Part shown: positions 5,932 to 6,133 of the stretch, piece after piece | Layout: each line of letters opens with the position of its first letter | Position numbering within the stretch: the stretch's first letter is position 1 | Assembly (NCBI GenBank): GCA_951800935.1 | Contig: CATOLW010000078.1 | Coordinates: forward strand, 1 to 6,133 | Direction: 5' to 3' | Origin: an uncultured Clostridium sp. | Lineage (GTDB): Bacteria; Bacillota_A; Clostridia; TANB77; CAG-508 | Length of the DNA stretch: 6,133 bases | Made by a program: the position numbers and the translations under genes | Notes under the pieces: generated by a model | What the model was told of the DNA's origin: nothing | Databases searched by the model: none | The model's input: the letters and a program-made list of their open reading frames with translations, nothing else

Positions 5932-6133
5932 TCAATTATTTATCATTTTCTTCAAATTTTCTAACCATTCAAAGCCTTCATTATCTAAAGCTTCTAATTC
6001 TTCTATTTTAAAGTATTTTACTTCTTCAAGTTCCTCTTCTTGTAATTTACATTTCTTTAAATCTACATTCTTTCTAACATAATATACTGTAAAATGTGCT
6101 TTTTCATTAGTATCCATACTTAAGAATTTTAGT
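5932..6133 (-). CDS. Nudix hydrolase, C-terminal part only (runs off the window)
   Basis: The frame is open to the right edge and reads LKFLSMDTNEKAHFTVYYV, then a run ending LQEEELEEVKYFKIEELEAL and a short helix before the TGA at 5932. The pattern of a beta-strand pair (FTVYYV) followed by an acidic EEExEEVKxFxIEEL segment is typical of the second half of a Nudix domain. The Nudix box itself (GX5EX7REUXEEXGU) would lie beyond 6133 and is not visible, so the fold is inferred from the tail alone. An ATG at 6117 exists, but coding similarity continues upstream of it and no good ribosome site precedes it, so it is not taken as the start. The protein ends soon after the domain, leaving no room for a winged-helix regulator domain. 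Substrate unknown. Confidence 0.65.
   Translation of the reverse strand, partial: LKFLSMDTNEKAHFTVYYVRKNVDLKKCKLQEEELEEVKYFKIEELEALDNEGFEWLENLKKMINN

Noticed and set aside
5917..5941. Inverted repeat AAATAATT / AATTATTT at the end of the Nudix gene as a terminator
   Set aside because: The 8-bp stem has no G or C and no T-run follows on the minus strand; such repeats arise by chance in AT-rich DNA.
5822..6082. Plus-strand hydrophobic open frame
   Set aside because: It spans the ends of two real minus-strand genes and the gap between them; the hydrophobicity is what an antisense reading of Lys/Glu-rich coding sequence gives.
5932..6133. Nudix protein as the NrtR-type NAD regulator, given the NAD genes nearby
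   Set aside because: NrtR has a winged-helix domain after the Nudix fold; this protein stops within about 20 residues of it.

Overview
The window is a piece of a very AT-rich genome. Every convincing gene lies on the minus strand, most with good purine-rich Shine-Dalgarno sequences, and codon use favours A/T endings. This fits a low-GC Bacillota (Clostridia-like) bacterium. The family-specific flavour of several proteins (NadD, NadE and the short Ppx/GppA-like protein) also looks clostridial; that placement is inference from pattern memory, not from a search.

Reading along the minus strand (right to left): the window opens inside the C-terminal half of a Nudix hydrolase (6133-5932). Next is a complete SAM-dependent methyltransferase of the leucine carboxyl methyltransferase-like type (5892-5068). 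A 284-bp intergenic stretch (5067-4784) follows. It holds a promoter-like sequence, a block with pairing potential and a textbook minus-strand intrinsic terminator with a GAAA loop (4859-4882), together a candidate ncRNA, and then a promoter-like -10 for the next gene. A short Ppx/GppA-like ASKHA-fold protein (4783-3911) precedes a 96-bp gap with a weak hairpin and a good extended -10 promoter.

From that promoter runs a tight operon: MazG-like pyrophosphohydrolase (3814-3476), low-molecular-weight tyrosine phosphatase (3485-3006), nadD (3016-2410), nadE (2395-1622), pncA (1625-1038) and pncB (1020 to the window edge). Genes overlap by 4-11 bp or are separated by 14-17 bp. Together PncA, PncB, NadD and NadE make the whole Preiss-Handler salvage route: nicotinamide to nicotinate, to NaMN, to NaAD, to NAD. 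They are transcribed in roughly the reverse of pathway order.

The NAD part of the operon carries three lesions as sequenced. nadD and pncB each have one extra base that breaks the frame, with recognisable protein continuing in the next frame. The pncB frame also stops looking like PncB at its Phe-Gly-Val-Gly motif and continues in frame as what looks like the acidic segment of a CNNM/CorC (hemolysin-type) membrane protein. Sequencing or assembly error is the leading explanation for the indels, because NadD is normally essential. The chimeric end is the oddest feature of the window. I did not see a mobile element, CRISPR array, rRNA or tRNA gene, and nothing here amounts to a clear new multi-gene system; the candidate ncRNA is the best lead for something undescribed.
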